Position numbers and translations under genes: made by a program. From assembly GCA_900545015.1 (NCBI GenBank), contig UQXJ01000007.1:7793-71792 (forward strand): a stretch of DNA of 64,000 bases, in the 5' to 3' direction. Of the stretch, positions 53,659-63,404 are shown in pieces. Under the pieces are notes generated by a model. The model was not told the DNA's origin. It searched no databases and was given only the letters and a program-made list of their open reading frames with translations. Position 1 is the first letter of the stretch. Each line of letters starts with the position of its first letter. Origin of the DNA: an uncultured Mollicutes bacterium (GTDB lineage: Bacteria > Bacillota_I > Bacilli_A > RFN20 > CAG-826).

Positions 53659-54777
53659 ATGAAATTTATTATTAACCGAGAAGAATTTTCAAAACGAATT
53701 CAAAACGCTTCAAGAATCATTAACTCAAATAATCCTCTTCACTCATTGAGAATGATTAAACTTGAACTTACAGCTGATGGACTTGTAATTACTTCATCTA
53801 ATGGCGAACTCAATGTCCAAACAACTATTTTCCCATTTTTAGATAATAAACAAATATTACGTAACACAGAAGAAGGCGGTGTTTTAGTTGATGCTAAATT
53901 AATTACTGAAATCGTTAAACGTTTAGATGGTGATGAAATTAAATTTGAAGTTTTAGATGGAAGCTTAGCTAAAATTGAAGGCTCTTCTTCAAACTATAAT
54001 TTAAATGTTGTAAGAGTCGAAGAATTTACAGATTTAGATTTCTCAAAGAGTGGCTCTCAAGTTCAAATTTTATCTAAAGATTTATTAAGTGCTATTAATG
54101 AAGTTGCTTTCGCTGCTTCTTTAAAAGATCAACGTGTTTTAAATGGTGTTAATGTTGAATGTACATGTTCTTCTTTAACTTTTACAGCAACTGATGGTGC
54201 TCGTCTTGCTAAAAAAGTAATCGATATAGAAAATAAAGACGTCTTTAATGTCATTATCCCTTCAAAAACACTCCTAGAAGTCGCAAGGACACTCGAAAAT
54301 GAAAAAGAGATTGAAATATATGTCAGTGAGAAAAAAGTTGTTTTCTCGTTTAAAGACACAATTATTTCATCAAAATTAATTAGTGGTGATTATCCAAATG
54401 TTAGAAACGTAATTCCTAAGAGCTTCAATTATTTCTTAGAAGTTAATGCTCAAGACTTCTTATCTTCAATGAGTAAGGTTTCTTTCTTATCAAGTGAAAG
54501 AGAAAGTGTCGTTAAAGTTGTTATGCAAGAAGGTAAGGTTGTGATTTCTTCTAAATCAGAAGGAAACGCTACTGCTGATGCCTTAATTAATTTATTTAAA
54601 TATAGTGGTGAGAAACTTGAAATCTCATTCAATTCAGAATTTGTCTCTAACGCAATTAGAGCTCTTGGATCACAAGATGTTTTAATTAGCTTTGTTGGTG
54701 AAATGAAACCATTCACAATCACAAACAAAGAAGATCCAAGTATTATTCAACTTGTTACACCTGTTAGAACCTATTAA
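53659..54777 (+). CDS. dnaN: DNA polymerase III beta sliding clamp
   Basis: The ring-shaped processivity clamp. The 372-residue protein has three repeated domains, beginning MKFIINREEFSKRIQNASRI, with FTATDGARLAKK in the second and the C-terminal LVTPVRTY replacing the usual LPMR(L/T)Y. AAAGGAG precedes ATG. It follows the DnaA-trio region directly. Confidence 0.97.
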   Translation: MKFIINREEFSKRIQNASRIINSNNPLHSLRMIKLELTADGLVITSSNGELNVQTTIFPFLDNKQILRNTEEGGVLVDAKLITEIVKRLDGDEIKFEVLDGSLAKIEGSSSNYNLNVVRVEEFTDLDFSKSGSQVQILSKDLLSAINEVAFAASLKDQRVLNGVNVECTCSSLTFTATDGARLAKKVIDIENKDVFNVIIPSKTLLEVARTLENEKEIEIYVSEKKVVFSFKDTIISSKLISGDYPNVRNVIPKSFNYFLEVNAQDFLSSMSKVSFLSSERESVVKVVMQEGKVVISSKSEGNATADALINLFKYSGEKLEISFNSEFVSNAIRALGSQDVLISFVGEMKPFTITNKEDPSIIQLVTPVRTY

Positions 54778-54842
54778 TTTAAGCGATTTTTGCTTTTGGT
54801 GTACCCCTATACGATAAAACTCTAAAAATCTTTATTTTTAAC

Positions 54843-54876
54843 TTCCTTTAATATATAATATTAAAGGAGTTTTTTA
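54843..54876 (+). promoter_or_regulatory. Hairpin enclosing the yaaA ribosome binding site
   Basis: CCTTTAATAT (54845-54854) pairs perfectly with ATATTAAAGG (54858-54867), extendable by two pairs, and the right arm contains the AAAGGAG of yaaA. TTTTTT follows immediately, so the same sequence also has the form of an intrinsic terminator after dnaN. Confidence 0.6.
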
Positions 54877-54877
54877 T

Positions 54878-55099
54878 ATGGAAAAGATGGTAAGGAAAAT
54901 CAAAATTGACACTGAATTTATAACACTTGGACAATTTTTAAAATTTGCTGATGTTATAACTAACGGTGGTGAAGCTAAAGAATTTATTATGTCTCATTCA
55001 ATCTTAGTAAATGATGAAGATTGTAAAATGAGAGGTAAAAAATTACGTCCATCTGACAAAATTATAATTGATAACTCTATGTTCTTTGAAATCGAATAA
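54878..55099 (+). CDS. yaaA: S4-domain protein YaaA (RlbA)
   Basis: A 73-residue S4-like RNA-binding protein always found between dnaN and recF in Firmicutes. Motifs: TLGQFLKFADVITNGGEAKEF in pieces, and ILVNDEDCKMRGKKLRPSDKI. The role is thought to lie in ribosome assembly. AAAGGAG lies eight bases before ATG, inside a strong hairpin. The stop overlaps the recF start (TAATG). Confidence 0.92.
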   Translation: MEKMVRKIKIDTEFITLGQFLKFADVITNGGEAKEFIMSHSILVNDEDCKMRGKKLRPSDKIIIDNSMFFEIE

Positions 55100-56169
55100 T
55101 GGTAGTTAATAAATTAGAACTTATAAACTTTAGAAATTATTTAAATTTATCTTTAAATTTTAATAACAAGATTAATTTTATCGTCGGAGAAAATGCAGAA
55201 GGTAAAACAAATCTTGTTGAAGGAATTTATACACTTAGCTTAGCTAAATCATTTAGAACTCAAAATACAATTGAACTCATTAAAAATAACAAAGAAAAAG
55301 CAATCGTTAAAGGAACTATTGTTTCACTATCAAACTATAAAAAAGTCGAAATTGAATTTAATAAATTTGGCAAAAAAGTTCTTATAAATTCCAAACCAAT
55401 AAAGAAAATTAGTGAATTAAATAAAATACTTAATGTTATTTATTTTATTCCAAAGGATGTAATTTTGTTAAAAGACACTCCTAAAAGTCGTCGTCAATTT
55501 CTCGATTTATCAATTTCAAAATTAAATAATGATTATCTTAAAAATGTTATTAATTATGAAAAAATCTTGAAAGAAAGAAATGATTTACTTAAAACTTATC
55601 CTTTGAATAATACTTTATTTGACATTTTAACTGATAATCTAATTGAATTATCAAAAGAAATTTATAAAAGTCGCCGCGATTTTGTAGATGAAATAAATTT
55701 ATATATTTCTGAAATTTATAATCGCGTTTCAATGAATAAAAATAAGAAAGTTTTTGTTAAATATCTAACTTACATAAATGATTATGATTCTTATTATGAA
55801 ATCGCAAAAAAGAAATTTAACGAATTGAAAGAGGATGAATTTAAAAAGAAACAAACACTTCTTGGAATACAAAAAGATGATTTCAAAGTTTATTTAGATG
55901 ATTTAGATGCTTCACTTTATGGTTCGCAAAGTGAAAATAGATTATCTGTGTTATCTTTAAAACTTGCAAATTATTTCATTGCTAAAGATGAAAAACCTGT
56001 AATTATTCTTGATGATATTCTTAGTGAATTTGATGATGAACACGAAAAGAATTTATTAAATTACCTTAATGATTTTGGACAAATATTTATTACAGGATGT
56101 AAAAAAAGCAAATATTACACTTCAACTTACTATGAAGTTACTAATAAAAAAGTAGAGATAAAGGAGTAG
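55099..56169 (+). CDS. recF: DNA replication and repair protein RecF
   Basis: An SMC-like ATPase that helps load RecA at gaps. It begins MVVNKLELINFRNYLNL and has Walker A FIVGENAEGKTNLVEGIYTL, the signature region YGSQSENRLSVLSLKLA and Walker B PVIILDDILSEFDDEHEKN. 356 residues, normal length. Confidence 0.95.
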   Translation: MVVNKLELINFRNYLNLSLNFNNKINFIVGENAEGKTNLVEGIYTLSLAKSFRTQNTIELIKNNKEKAIVKGTIVSLSNYKKVEIEFNKFGKKVLINSKPIKKISELNKILNVIYFIPKDVILLKDTPKSRRQFLDLSISKLNNDYLKNVINYEKILKERNDLLKTYPLNNTLFDILTDNLIELSKEIYKSRRDFVDEINLYISEIYNRVSMNKNKKVFVKYLTYINDYDSYYEIAKKKFNELKEDEFKKKQTLLGIQKDDFKVYLDDLDASLYGSQSENRLSVLSLKLANYFIAKDEKPVIILDDILSEFDDEHEKNLLNYLNDFGQIFITGCKKSKYYTSTYYEVTNKKVEIKE

Positions 56170-56172
56170 AAA

Positions 56173-58296
56173 ATGGAAGAAAAAAACGAAAAAGAAGTCA
56201 ATAAACTTGATGAATCTACTGTTACTGAAGCTGAAAATGTAGCTGAAAATGAAAAAATCAGCGAAAACGAAGGCTTTGAGGAACAAGAAAAAAATATCGA
56301 TAGTAAAATTGGTGACAAGATTATTGAAGTCAAAGATGAAAAAGATTTAGAAAAGGCTGATGAAAAATATACGAGTAGTAATATTCAAGTTCTTGAAGGC
56401 CTTGAAGCTGTTAGAAAAAGACCTGGTATGTATATTGGTTCTACTTCTTCTATTGGTTTACATCATCTTGTTTGGGAAATTGTAGATAATGGTATCGATG
56501 AAGCTTTAGCAGGATACTGCGATACTATTACAGTTTTAATCAATGAAGGTGACACCATTACTGTTAAAGATAATGGTAGAGGTATTCCAATTGATACGGT
56601 TGGAAAAACCGGATTAAGTGGTGTTGAAACTGTTTATACAATCCTTCACGCTGGTGGTAAATTTGGTGAAGGCGGCGGATATAAAGTATCTGGCGGACTT
56701 CATGGCGTTGGCGCTAGCGTTGTTAATGCTTTATCAAGTTATGTTGAAGTTACTGTTGCTAAAGACGGCGGCTTATATTTTTTAAGATTTGAAAACGGTG
56801 GACATCCTGTTGGACACTTAAAGAGAATTGGAGATACAACCGAACACGGAACAACTGTTACTTTTAAACCTGATCCAACAATCTTTAAAGAAACAACTGT
56901 TTTTAATTACGAAACAATTAAAAATAGATTAAGACAAATGGCTTTCTTAAATAAAGGAATTACAATTATTCTTAAAGATTTAAGAAGCGATCAAAAACTT
57001 GAAGAAAAATTCCATTTTGATGGTGGTATTAAAGAGTATGTAAATTATGTAAATAGAAATGCTCAACCATTATTTCCTGAAATAATTTATTCTGAAGGTG
57101 CTCAAATTTATAACGATAATGGAGTTGAAGAAACAATTTTCTGTGAAATTGCTCTTCAATATACTAGTGGCTACACACACAACGTTTATTCTTTCTGTAA
57201 CAACGTTTCTACAGGAAATGGTGGTATGCACGAAGAAGGCTTTAATTTAGCGTTAGTTCGTATTATTAATAACTATGCTCGTGATGCTAAAATTCTTAAA
57301 GATAACGATAAAGAACGTTTTACTATCGATGATTGCTTAGAAGGATTAACTGCAATTATTTCAGTTAAACATCCTAATCCACAATATGAAGGACAAACAA
57401 AAGGAAAGTTAGGCAATCTTGAAGTTAAAAAGATTGTTTCTAATGTTTTTGGTGAACAATTCCAACGCTTCTTACTTGAAAATAAACAAACAGCTTTAGC
57501 TATCATGAATAAAGTAAAACTTGCTTATGAAGGTAGACTTGCTGCTCGTGCTGCAAAAGAAAACACAAGAAGAAAGAACGGAATTGAATTAACTACACTT
57601 CCAGGAAAACTTGCTGATTGTAGTTCAAATAATCCTGAAGAATGCGAATTATTCATCGTCGAAGGTAATTCTGCTGGCGGTAGTGCTAAACAAGGCAGAG
57701 ATCCAAAAACACAAGCAATTATGCCTTTAAGAGGTAAAATTTTAAACGTCCAAAAAGCTCAAGCTCATAGAATTTTTGAAAACGCTGAAATCGGAAATAT
57801 GATTAATGCTATTGGCGCTGGCTTTGGTGAAGATTTTGATATTGCTAAAATTAGATACCATAAAATCGTTATTATGACCGATGCTGATGTTGACGGTTCA
57901 CATATTAGAATTTTACTTTTAACATTCTTCCATAGATTTATGAAACCTTTAATCGATCATGGCTATGTTTATATTGCTCAACCACCTCTTTATAAAGTTG
58001 AGTATAAAGGTAAACCATATTATGCATATTCAGATGAACAATTAAATGTCATTAGAAAGACACTTGATTTAAAACCTGGCTATCCTTACCAAAGATATAA
58101 AGGTCTTGGTGAAATGGACCCAGAACAACTTGAAGAAACAACAATGGATCCTAAAGTTAGAAAGATGCTTAGAGTTACAGTTGATGATGCAGTCGCTGCT
58201 GATCAAGTATTTAATGACTTAATGGGTGAAGATGTTGAACCACGTTCAACTTTTATCGAAGAGAATGCAAGATTTGTTAAAAATCTTGATATTTAA
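56173..58296 (+). CDS. gyrB: DNA gyrase subunit B
   Basis: The ATPase and TOPRIM subunit of gyrase. The first 65 residues are an acidic, Glu/Lys-rich extension not normally present; the conserved protein starts near IQVLEGLEAVRKRPGMYIGS. It has the ATP-lid motif GGLHGVGASVVNALS, TOPRIM motifs FIVEGNSAGGSAKQGRD and MTDADVDGSHIRILLL, and the C-terminal QRYKGLGEMDPEQL. 707 residues. Confidence 0.97.
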   Translation: MEEKNEKEVNKLDESTVTEAENVAENEKISENEGFEEQEKNIDSKIGDKIIEVKDEKDLEKADEKYTSSNIQVLEGLEAVRKRPGMYIGSTSSIGLHHLVWEIVDNGIDEALAGYCDTITVLINEGDTITVKDNGRGIPIDTVGKTGLSGVETVYTILHAGGKFGEGGGYKVSGGLHGVGASVVNALSSYVEVTVAKDGGLYFLRFENGGHPVGHLKRIGDTTEHGTTVTFKPDPTIFKETTVFNYETIKNRLRQMAFLNKGITIILKDLRSDQKLEEKFHFDGGIKEYVNYVNRNAQPLFPEIIYSEGAQIYNDNGVEETIFCEIALQYTSGYTHNVYSFCNNVSTGNGGMHEEGFNLALVRIINNYARDAKILKDNDKERFTIDDCLEGLTAIISVKHPNPQYEGQTKGKLGNLEVKKIVSNVFGEQFQRFLLENKQTALAIMNKVKLAYEGRLAARAAKENTRRKNGIELTTLPGKLADCSSNNPEECELFIVEGNSAGGSAKQGRDPKTQAIMPLRGKILNVQKAQAHRIFENAEIGNMINAIGAGFGEDFDIAKIRYHKIVIMTDADVDGSHIRILLLTFFHRFMKPLIDHGYVYIAQPPLYKVEYKGKPYYAYSDEQLNVIRKTLDLKPGYPYQRYKGLGEMDPEQLEETTMDPKVRKMLRVTVDDAVAADQVFNDLMGEDVEPRSTFIEENARFVKNLDI

Positions 58297-58297
58297 T

Positions 58298-58324
58298 AAA
58301 AATAGTGAGGTTTTGCATGGAAAA
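58298..58324 (-). repeat. Diverged copy of the dispersed element at the gyrA start
   Basis: 19 of 27 bases match copy A in minus orientation; the core CATGCAAAAC and CTATTTTT ends agree. It begins one base after the gyrB stop, and contains the gyrA ribosome binding site GAGG and start codon. Chance is not excluded. Confidence 0.35.
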
Positions 58325-60950
58325 CGTAGAAAAGAAAGTAAACGGAAACGTTAATAACGAAGAAGAAAATGAAAAACTAAAAGAAGAAAATGCTGCTTTA
58401 GAAAGCGGTATTCAAGCTTCTTTAGTTGATACAGAAATTGTTACTCAAGTACAAGACTCATTCTTAGATTATGCAATGAGTGTCATTGTTGCTCGTGCTC
58501 TTCCAGATGTAAGAGATGGTTTAAAACCAGTTCATAGACGTGTCCTTTTTGGTATGGTTGAAGGTGGATATACTCCTGATAAACCATTCGTCAAATCAGC
58601 AAAAATTGTTGGTGATGTTATGGGTAAATATCACCCACATGGCGATTCTGCAATCTATATGACTCTTGTTAGATTAGCTCAACCATTCTCAATGCGTTAT
58701 ACACTTGTTGGAGGCCATGGTAACTTCGGTTCTATGGATGGTGATGACCCAGCTGCTATGCGTTACACTGAAGCAAGAATGGCAAAATTAGCTCTTGAAA
58801 TGGTTAGAGATATTAACTGCAATACTGTTGATTATGTTCCTAATTATGATGGTAGCTTAGAAGAACCAAGTGTTTTACCTTCAAGAATTCCTAACTTATT
58901 AGTTAATGGTAGTGATGGCATTGCTGTTGGTATGGCTACAAAAATGCCACCACATAATTTAGGAGAAGTTATTGAAGGTATTAATTTAGTCGCTCGTAAT
59001 CCTGAAGTTAGTATTGAGGATTTAATGAAAGTAGTTAAAGCTCCTGATTTCCCAACAGGTGGTATTATTTATGGTTTAGGTGGAGTAAGAGATGCTTACA
59101 CAACTGGTAGAGGTACTTTTAGAATTAGAGCAAAAACTGAAATTATTGAAGATAATAAAGGAAAATCCAAAATTCATATTACTGAAATTCCTTATCAAGT
59201 AAATAAAGCAAATCTTGTTGCTAAAATAGGTGAACTCGCAAGAGAAAAAACAATTGATGGCATTACAAGCATTAAAGACTTCTCAAAAACAGGTGTTGAT
59301 ATTCAAATTGAACTTAGAAAAGATGTCGTTCCTGGAGTTGTACTTAATCAATTATTTAAAAATACTCAACTTGAAGTTAGTTATGGTGTCATTAACCTTT
59401 GTATTGTTAATGGTGCTCCTAGAGTTTTAAATTTAAAACAATTAATTAATTATTATATTGATTTCCAAATCGAAGTTATTGAAAGAAGAACTAAATTCTT
59501 AAAAGCTAAAGATGAAGCAAGAAAACATATTGTTGATGCTTTAATTAAAGTCCACGATATTTTAGATAAAACAAAGCCTGGTGGAAAAGAAAGTAGAGAT
59601 GAATTTGTAGATATTGCTACAGGCAGTGCTAACCCACAAGTCTTCTGTGAAAAAATTATGGATCGCTATGGATTTACTGAAATCCAAGCTAAAGCTGTTG
59701 CACAAATGACTTTATCTAGATTAACAGGTCTTGAAACACAAAAGTTAGTTGATGAACGTACTGAATTACTTGCTAATATCGAAAAATATAACTTCATTCT
59801 TGAAACAAGAGAACACATGCTTGATGTTGTTTTAGAAGAACTTGAAGTTGTTAAAAACAAATATGCTGATAAACGTAGAACTGAAATTTCTACTTCTATT
59901 TCTTCTATTGATGATGAAGATTTAATCCCTGAAGAAGACTTAGTTATCACTTTAACTAATAAAGGATACATTAAGAGAATGTCTACTTCAGAATTTAAAG
60001 CACAAAATAGAGGTGGTACAGGTGTTAAAGGTATGAGCGTTTATAACAATGATGAAGTTAATCTCATGATATATTCAAGAACTCATACAGACATTCTTCT
60101 TTTTACAAATTTAGGAAAAGTTTATAGAAAAAGAGGACACGAAATTCCTGAATCTAGTAGAACCGGAAAAGGAATTCCTGTTCTTAACTTATTAAATCTT
60201 GATAAAGATGAAAGAGTTGTTGCTTTAATTAATGTTGAAGAATATGAAAATCACTTCTTGCTTTTTGCAACAGTAAATGGAATTGTAAAACGTGTAAGTC
60301 TAGAAGAATTTAAACGTATCAATTGCAATGGTAAAAAAGCTGTCACATTTAAAGAAGATGACCAATTACTTGATGTTAAAGTTACAAATGGCGAAACAAA
60401 GATTTTACTTGCAAGCGATGAAGGTAAACTTTGTATGTTCAATGAAACTGACGTAAGAGCAATGGGAAGAAATGCTGCTGGCGTTAGAGGTATGAATTTA
60501 AAAGAAGGTTCAAAACTTGTTAGCGTTTCAACTGACCAATATGGAAAACTCGTCTTTGTTTTAAGTGAAAATGGTTTAGGTAAATTATCACCTATTGAAG
60601 ATTATCGTTTAACAAATAGAGGTGCAGGTGGTGTTATCACAATTAAAGTAACTGAAAAGACAGGTAAACTTGTTGGAATGAAAGTTATAAATGGCGATGA
60701 AGATTATATTGTTATTACAAATAACGGACAAACAATTAGATCACCAATTGAACAAGTTAGACTTTGTGGAAGAAATTCTATTGGGGTAAAAATTATTAAT
60801 TTAAAAGATAAAGAAACTGTTTCTAGTTTTACTGTCTTGCCTCACGAAGATAACGAATCTCAAGAAGAAAATACTGAAGTTAATAACACTGAATCAGTAG
60901 ATGAAAACAACGTAAATCAAACTGAAAATACAGAAGAAAAAGGTGAATAA
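58317..60950 (+). CDS. gyrA: DNA gyrase subunit A
   Basis: The DNA-cleaving subunit of gyrase. After an acidic N-terminal extension of about 45 residues come SFLDYAMSVIVARALPDVRD, the catalytic-tyrosine motif GDDPAAMRYTEARM, and the C-terminal beta-pinwheel with the GyrA box QNRGGTGVKG. A second acidic tail ends the 877-residue protein. ATG 58317 is chosen: GAGG lies seven bases upstream, while the in-frame GTG at 58305 contains that site. Confidence 0.97.
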   Translation: MENVEKKVNGNVNNEEENEKLKEENAALESGIQASLVDTEIVTQVQDSFLDYAMSVIVARALPDVRDGLKPVHRRVLFGMVEGGYTPDKPFVKSAKIVGDVMGKYHPHGDSAIYMTLVRLAQPFSMRYTLVGGHGNFGSMDGDDPAAMRYTEARMAKLALEMVRDINCNTVDYVPNYDGSLEEPSVLPSRIPNLLVNGSDGIAVGMATKMPPHNLGEVIEGINLVARNPEVSIEDLMKVVKAPDFPTGGIIYGLGGVRDAYTTGRGTFRIRAKTEIIEDNKGKSKIHITEIPYQVNKANLVAKIGELAREKTIDGITSIKDFSKTGVDIQIELRKDVVPGVVLNQLFKNTQLEVSYGVINLCIVNGAPRVLNLKQLINYYIDFQIEVIERRTKFLKAKDEARKHIVDALIKVHDILDKTKPGGKESRDEFVDIATGSANPQVFCEKIMDRYGFTEIQAKAVAQMTLSRLTGLETQKLVDERTELLANIEKYNFILETREHMLDVVLEELEVVKNKYADKRRTEISTSISSIDDEDLIPEEDLVITLTNKGYIKRMSTSEFKAQNRGGTGVKGMSVYNNDEVNLMIYSRTHTDILLFTNLGKVYRKRGHEIPESSRTGKGIPVLNLLNLDKDERVVALINVEEYENHFLLFATVNGIVKRVSLEEFKRINCNGKKAVTFKEDDQLLDVKVTNGETKILLASDEGKLCMFNETDVRAMGRNAAGVRGMNLKEGSKLVSVSTDQYGKLVFVLSENGLGKLSPIEDYRLTNRGAGGVITIKVTEKTGKLVGMKVINGDEDYIVITNNGQTIRSPIEQVRLCGRNSIGVKIINLKDKETVSSFTVLPHEDNESQEENTEVNNTESVDENNVNQTENTEEKGE

Positions 60951-60956
60951 TTTCAA

Positions 60957-60983
60957 AAAACCATGCAAAACTTCAATATTTTA
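60957..60983 (+). repeat. Dispersed 27-base element, copy D
   Basis: 22 of 27 bases match copy A. It begins six bases after the gyrA stop and supplies the ATG and first seven codons of the next gene. Confidence 0.5.
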
Positions 60984-61994
60984 AATATTTATTTTTATTC
61001 AAGTAAAAGAGATTATGAAGATCTTTTTGAGAATTCCTTCATGAGAAGGAATCTCAAAGCATCTTTAGAATTGAATGATTATAGGTATATAAGTAATCCG
61101 ATTGATGAAAATATTCGTGTTGTTTGGTTTATAAATTACGAAGAATTTAATAAATTTAGTTACTTTAAAGGTAAGAAATTTATCACTGCTACTAGTTTAT
61201 TTTTTGCAGATAGTGAAGAAAAAGGAAAACTTTTATATAAGATAAAAGATAAAGAAACAGGGAAAGAATATTTTGATATTAAATTAAATAGCATTAAACA
61301 AATTAATGAATATGATTATGTTTTTGTTCCTTGTGAAGAAGCGAAAAAATTCCTTATTTCGCGTGGCATTACAAGTAAAATTTTAACTATGGATATTCCA
61401 CTTAAACAAACAAAATTAGATATTAAAGGAACACAAAACTCAAAATTAGTTTATATTTATTTCCATCTAGAAGAAAATACAAAATATTTCTATACACTAC
61501 TTGATGCTGATGATTTTGAAGCTGCAAAAAGAATTAGAGAATTTGCTGAAACATTTAATGATTATAAAATTATTGTTGTTTCAAAAGATATTTTAAAAAA
61601 TAGAATGACGAAGAAAATCTTTAAAAAGAGTCCTACAAATTTAGTATTTACTAACATTGTTGGAGAAGATATTTACGCTTCTCTTGTTTATAATTCTTGT
61701 GGTTATTTAGCACTTAGTTCATACTATGGGCAAACAATAGAATTATCAGAAGCAATGTGTATAGGAAAACCTATTTTTGCTTTAAGTACTAACTCTTTTA
61801 AAGATATATTAATTGATAAAGAAACCGCCTATGTTTATAATAATTTTGCTCAATTAATAGACGGAGTAACTGCTTTTAATTCGAATAAATTACCTTCAAT
61901 TAAAGATAAGCAAATCGAATTTTCTAAGAAGAATTCTGTTAAAGTTGTAGGTAAAGAAATTATAGATTTATATAAAAAGATTATAGAGGTATAA
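60963..61994 (+). CDS. GT4-like glycosyltransferase-fold protein
   Basis: A 343-residue protein. The C-terminal half has the pattern of GT-B glycosyltransferases (family GT4): LALSSYYGQTIELSEAMCIG, then KPIFALSTNSFKDIL, comparable to the E-x7-E nucleotide-sugar motif region. The N-terminal half is poorly conserved. No membrane segment. Acceptor and donor are unknown. It lies between gyrA and serS, four bases from serS. ATG 60963 falls within a copy of the dispersed element and has only a distant AAAGG, so the start is moderately certain. Confidence 0.6.
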   Translation: MQNFNILNIYFYSSKRDYEDLFENSFMRRNLKASLELNDYRYISNPIDENIRVVWFINYEEFNKFSYFKGKKFITATSLFFADSEEKGKLLYKIKDKETGKEYFDIKLNSIKQINEYDYVFVPCEEAKKFLISRGITSKILTMDIPLKQTKLDIKGTQNSKLVYIYFHLEENTKYFYTLLDADDFEAAKRIREFAETFNDYKIIVVSKDILKNRMTKKIFKKSPTNLVFTNIVGEDIYASLVYNSCGYLALSSYYGQTIELSEAMCIGKPIFALSTNSFKDILIDKETAYVYNNFAQLIDGVTAFNSNKLPSIKDKQIEFSKKNSVKVVGKEIIDLYKKIIEV

Positions 61995-61997
61995 AAA

Positions 61998-63275
61998 ATG
62001 ATCGACATTAATTACATTATTGAAAACAAGGAACATGTAAAAGAGTTATTAAAAAGAAAGCTTTATGAAGCTGACATTGACACACTTGTTGCTCAAGTTG
62101 AAGAAAAAAGAAAACTTCAAAAGCAAGTTGAAGACAATAAAGCTGAACAAAATAGATTATCAAAATCAGTTCCTACTGTTAAAAAGGCTGGTGGCGATGT
62201 TCAAGCTATCTTTGCTAAATCAAAAGCATTAGCTCAAGAAAATAAAGATAACGAAGTTAAATTAGAAGCACTCGAAAAAGAAATCAATAAAGTTTTAGTT
62301 GCTTTACCTAATTTACCTGATGAAGATTTGTTGGGTGGCGGAAAAGAAAATAATAAGCCAATTTATTGGTATAAAGAAAAACCAAATTTCGGATTTAAAA
62401 TTAAATCACACGTTGAACTTGCTGAATCACTTGGCTTAATTGATTATGAAAGAGCTGCTAAAGTTAGTGGACACGGAACATGGTTCTATACAGATTTAGG
62501 CGCTAGACTTGAATGGGCTATTTTAAATTTCTTTATCAGTGAACACTTAAAAGATAAATTCACATTTATGATGCCACCACACATCTTAAATTACGAAAGT
62601 GGATTCACAGCTGGACAATTCCCTAAATTTGAAGAAGATGTCTTTGAATTAAAAGGACTTGAACCAACAAAATTCTTACTTCCAACAGCTGAAACTGCTT
62701 TAGTTAATTATTATAGAAATGAAATCTTAGATGAAAGTGAACTTCCTAAGAAATTCTTCGCTTACACTCCTTGTTATAGAAAAGAAGCTGGATCATATAG
62801 AAGTGAAGAAAGAGGTATGATTAGAGGATATCAATTCAACAAAGTTGAAATGGTTGAATATACAGCTGAAAATGATAGTGATAGAGCATTTGAAGAATTA
62901 GTAAATAAAGCAAAATCACTTGTTGAACAATTAGGATTACATTTTAGAATTTCTAAACTTGCTGCAGCTGATTGCTCACACTCAATGGCAAGAACTTATG
63001 ATATCGAAGTTTATTTACCATCACTTGATATCTATAAAGAAGTAAGTAGTGTTAGTAACGCAAGAAGTTACCAAGCAAGAAGAGGCATGATGCGTTATAG
63101 AGATAAAGATGGCAAATTACACTATATGAATACATTAAATGGTAGTGGACTTGCTACAAGTAGAATTTTCCCTGCAATTCTTGAACAATATCAACAAGAA
63201 GATGGCAGTGTTAAGATCCCAGAGGTCTTACAACCATTCATGGGTGGTATTAAAGAAATTAAACCTATTAAATAG
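61998..63275 (+). CDS. serS: Seryl-tRNA synthetase
   Basis: Charges tRNA-Ser and tRNA-Sec. The 425-residue protein has the N-terminal coiled-coil arm (about 30-110), motif 1 region, TAETALVNYYRNEI, motif 2 FAYTPCYRKEAGSYRSEERG and motif 3 LNGSGLATSRIFPAILEQYQ. Complete and in its usual place after gyrA in Firmicutes. Confidence 0.97.
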   Translation: MIDINYIIENKEHVKELLKRKLYEADIDTLVAQVEEKRKLQKQVEDNKAEQNRLSKSVPTVKKAGGDVQAIFAKSKALAQENKDNEVKLEALEKEINKVLVALPNLPDEDLLGGGKENNKPIYWYKEKPNFGFKIKSHVELAESLGLIDYERAAKVSGHGTWFYTDLGARLEWAILNFFISEHLKDKFTFMMPPHILNYESGFTAGQFPKFEEDVFELKGLEPTKFLLPTAETALVNYYRNEILDESELPKKFFAYTPCYRKEAGSYRSEERGMIRGYQFNKVEMVEYTAENDSDRAFEELVNKAKSLVEQLGLHFRISKLAAADCSHSMARTYDIEVYLPSLDIYKEVSSVSNARSYQARRGMMRYRDKDGKLHYMNTLNGSGLATSRIFPAILEQYQQEDGSVKIPEVLQPFMGGIKEIKPIK

Positions 63276-63288
63276 TTTTAATTTAAAG

Positions 63289-63294
63289 TATAAT
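63289..63294 (+). promoter_or_regulatory. -10 box of the SRP RNA gene
   Basis: TATAAT ends six bases before the predicted RNA start at 63301. The -35 region is weak. Confidence 0.5.
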
Positions 63295-63300
63295 ATTTAA

Positions 63301-63379
63301 GCCGTTGTGAGCAATCGCTTCGAACCAGGTCAGGATAGAAATATAGCAGCCTTAAGATCTAGATTGTCTGTACAACGGT
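63301..63379 (+). ncRNA. ffs: Signal recognition particle RNA, small form
   Basis: The conserved Ffh-binding domain is present: GAACCAGGTCAGG, then AGCAGCC. Outer stems GCCGTTGT and ACAACGGT close the hairpin. At about 79 bases it is the short 4.5S-like form, without an Alu domain. The closing stem is followed by TTTTTATTTTCTTTT, which ends transcription. Its place just before tadA is conserved in Firmicutes. Confidence 0.95.
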
Positions 63380-63392
63380 TTTTATTTTCTTT

Positions 63393-63398
63393 TATAAT
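63393..63398 (+). promoter_or_regulatory. -10 box of tadA
   Basis: TATAAT, then six bases, then ATG 63405: the same spacing as at the FGGY gene. A partial -35, TGTACA (63369-63374), lies 18 bases upstream inside the SRP RNA 3' stem. Confidence 0.45.
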
Positions 63399-63404
63399 TT
63401 AGAT

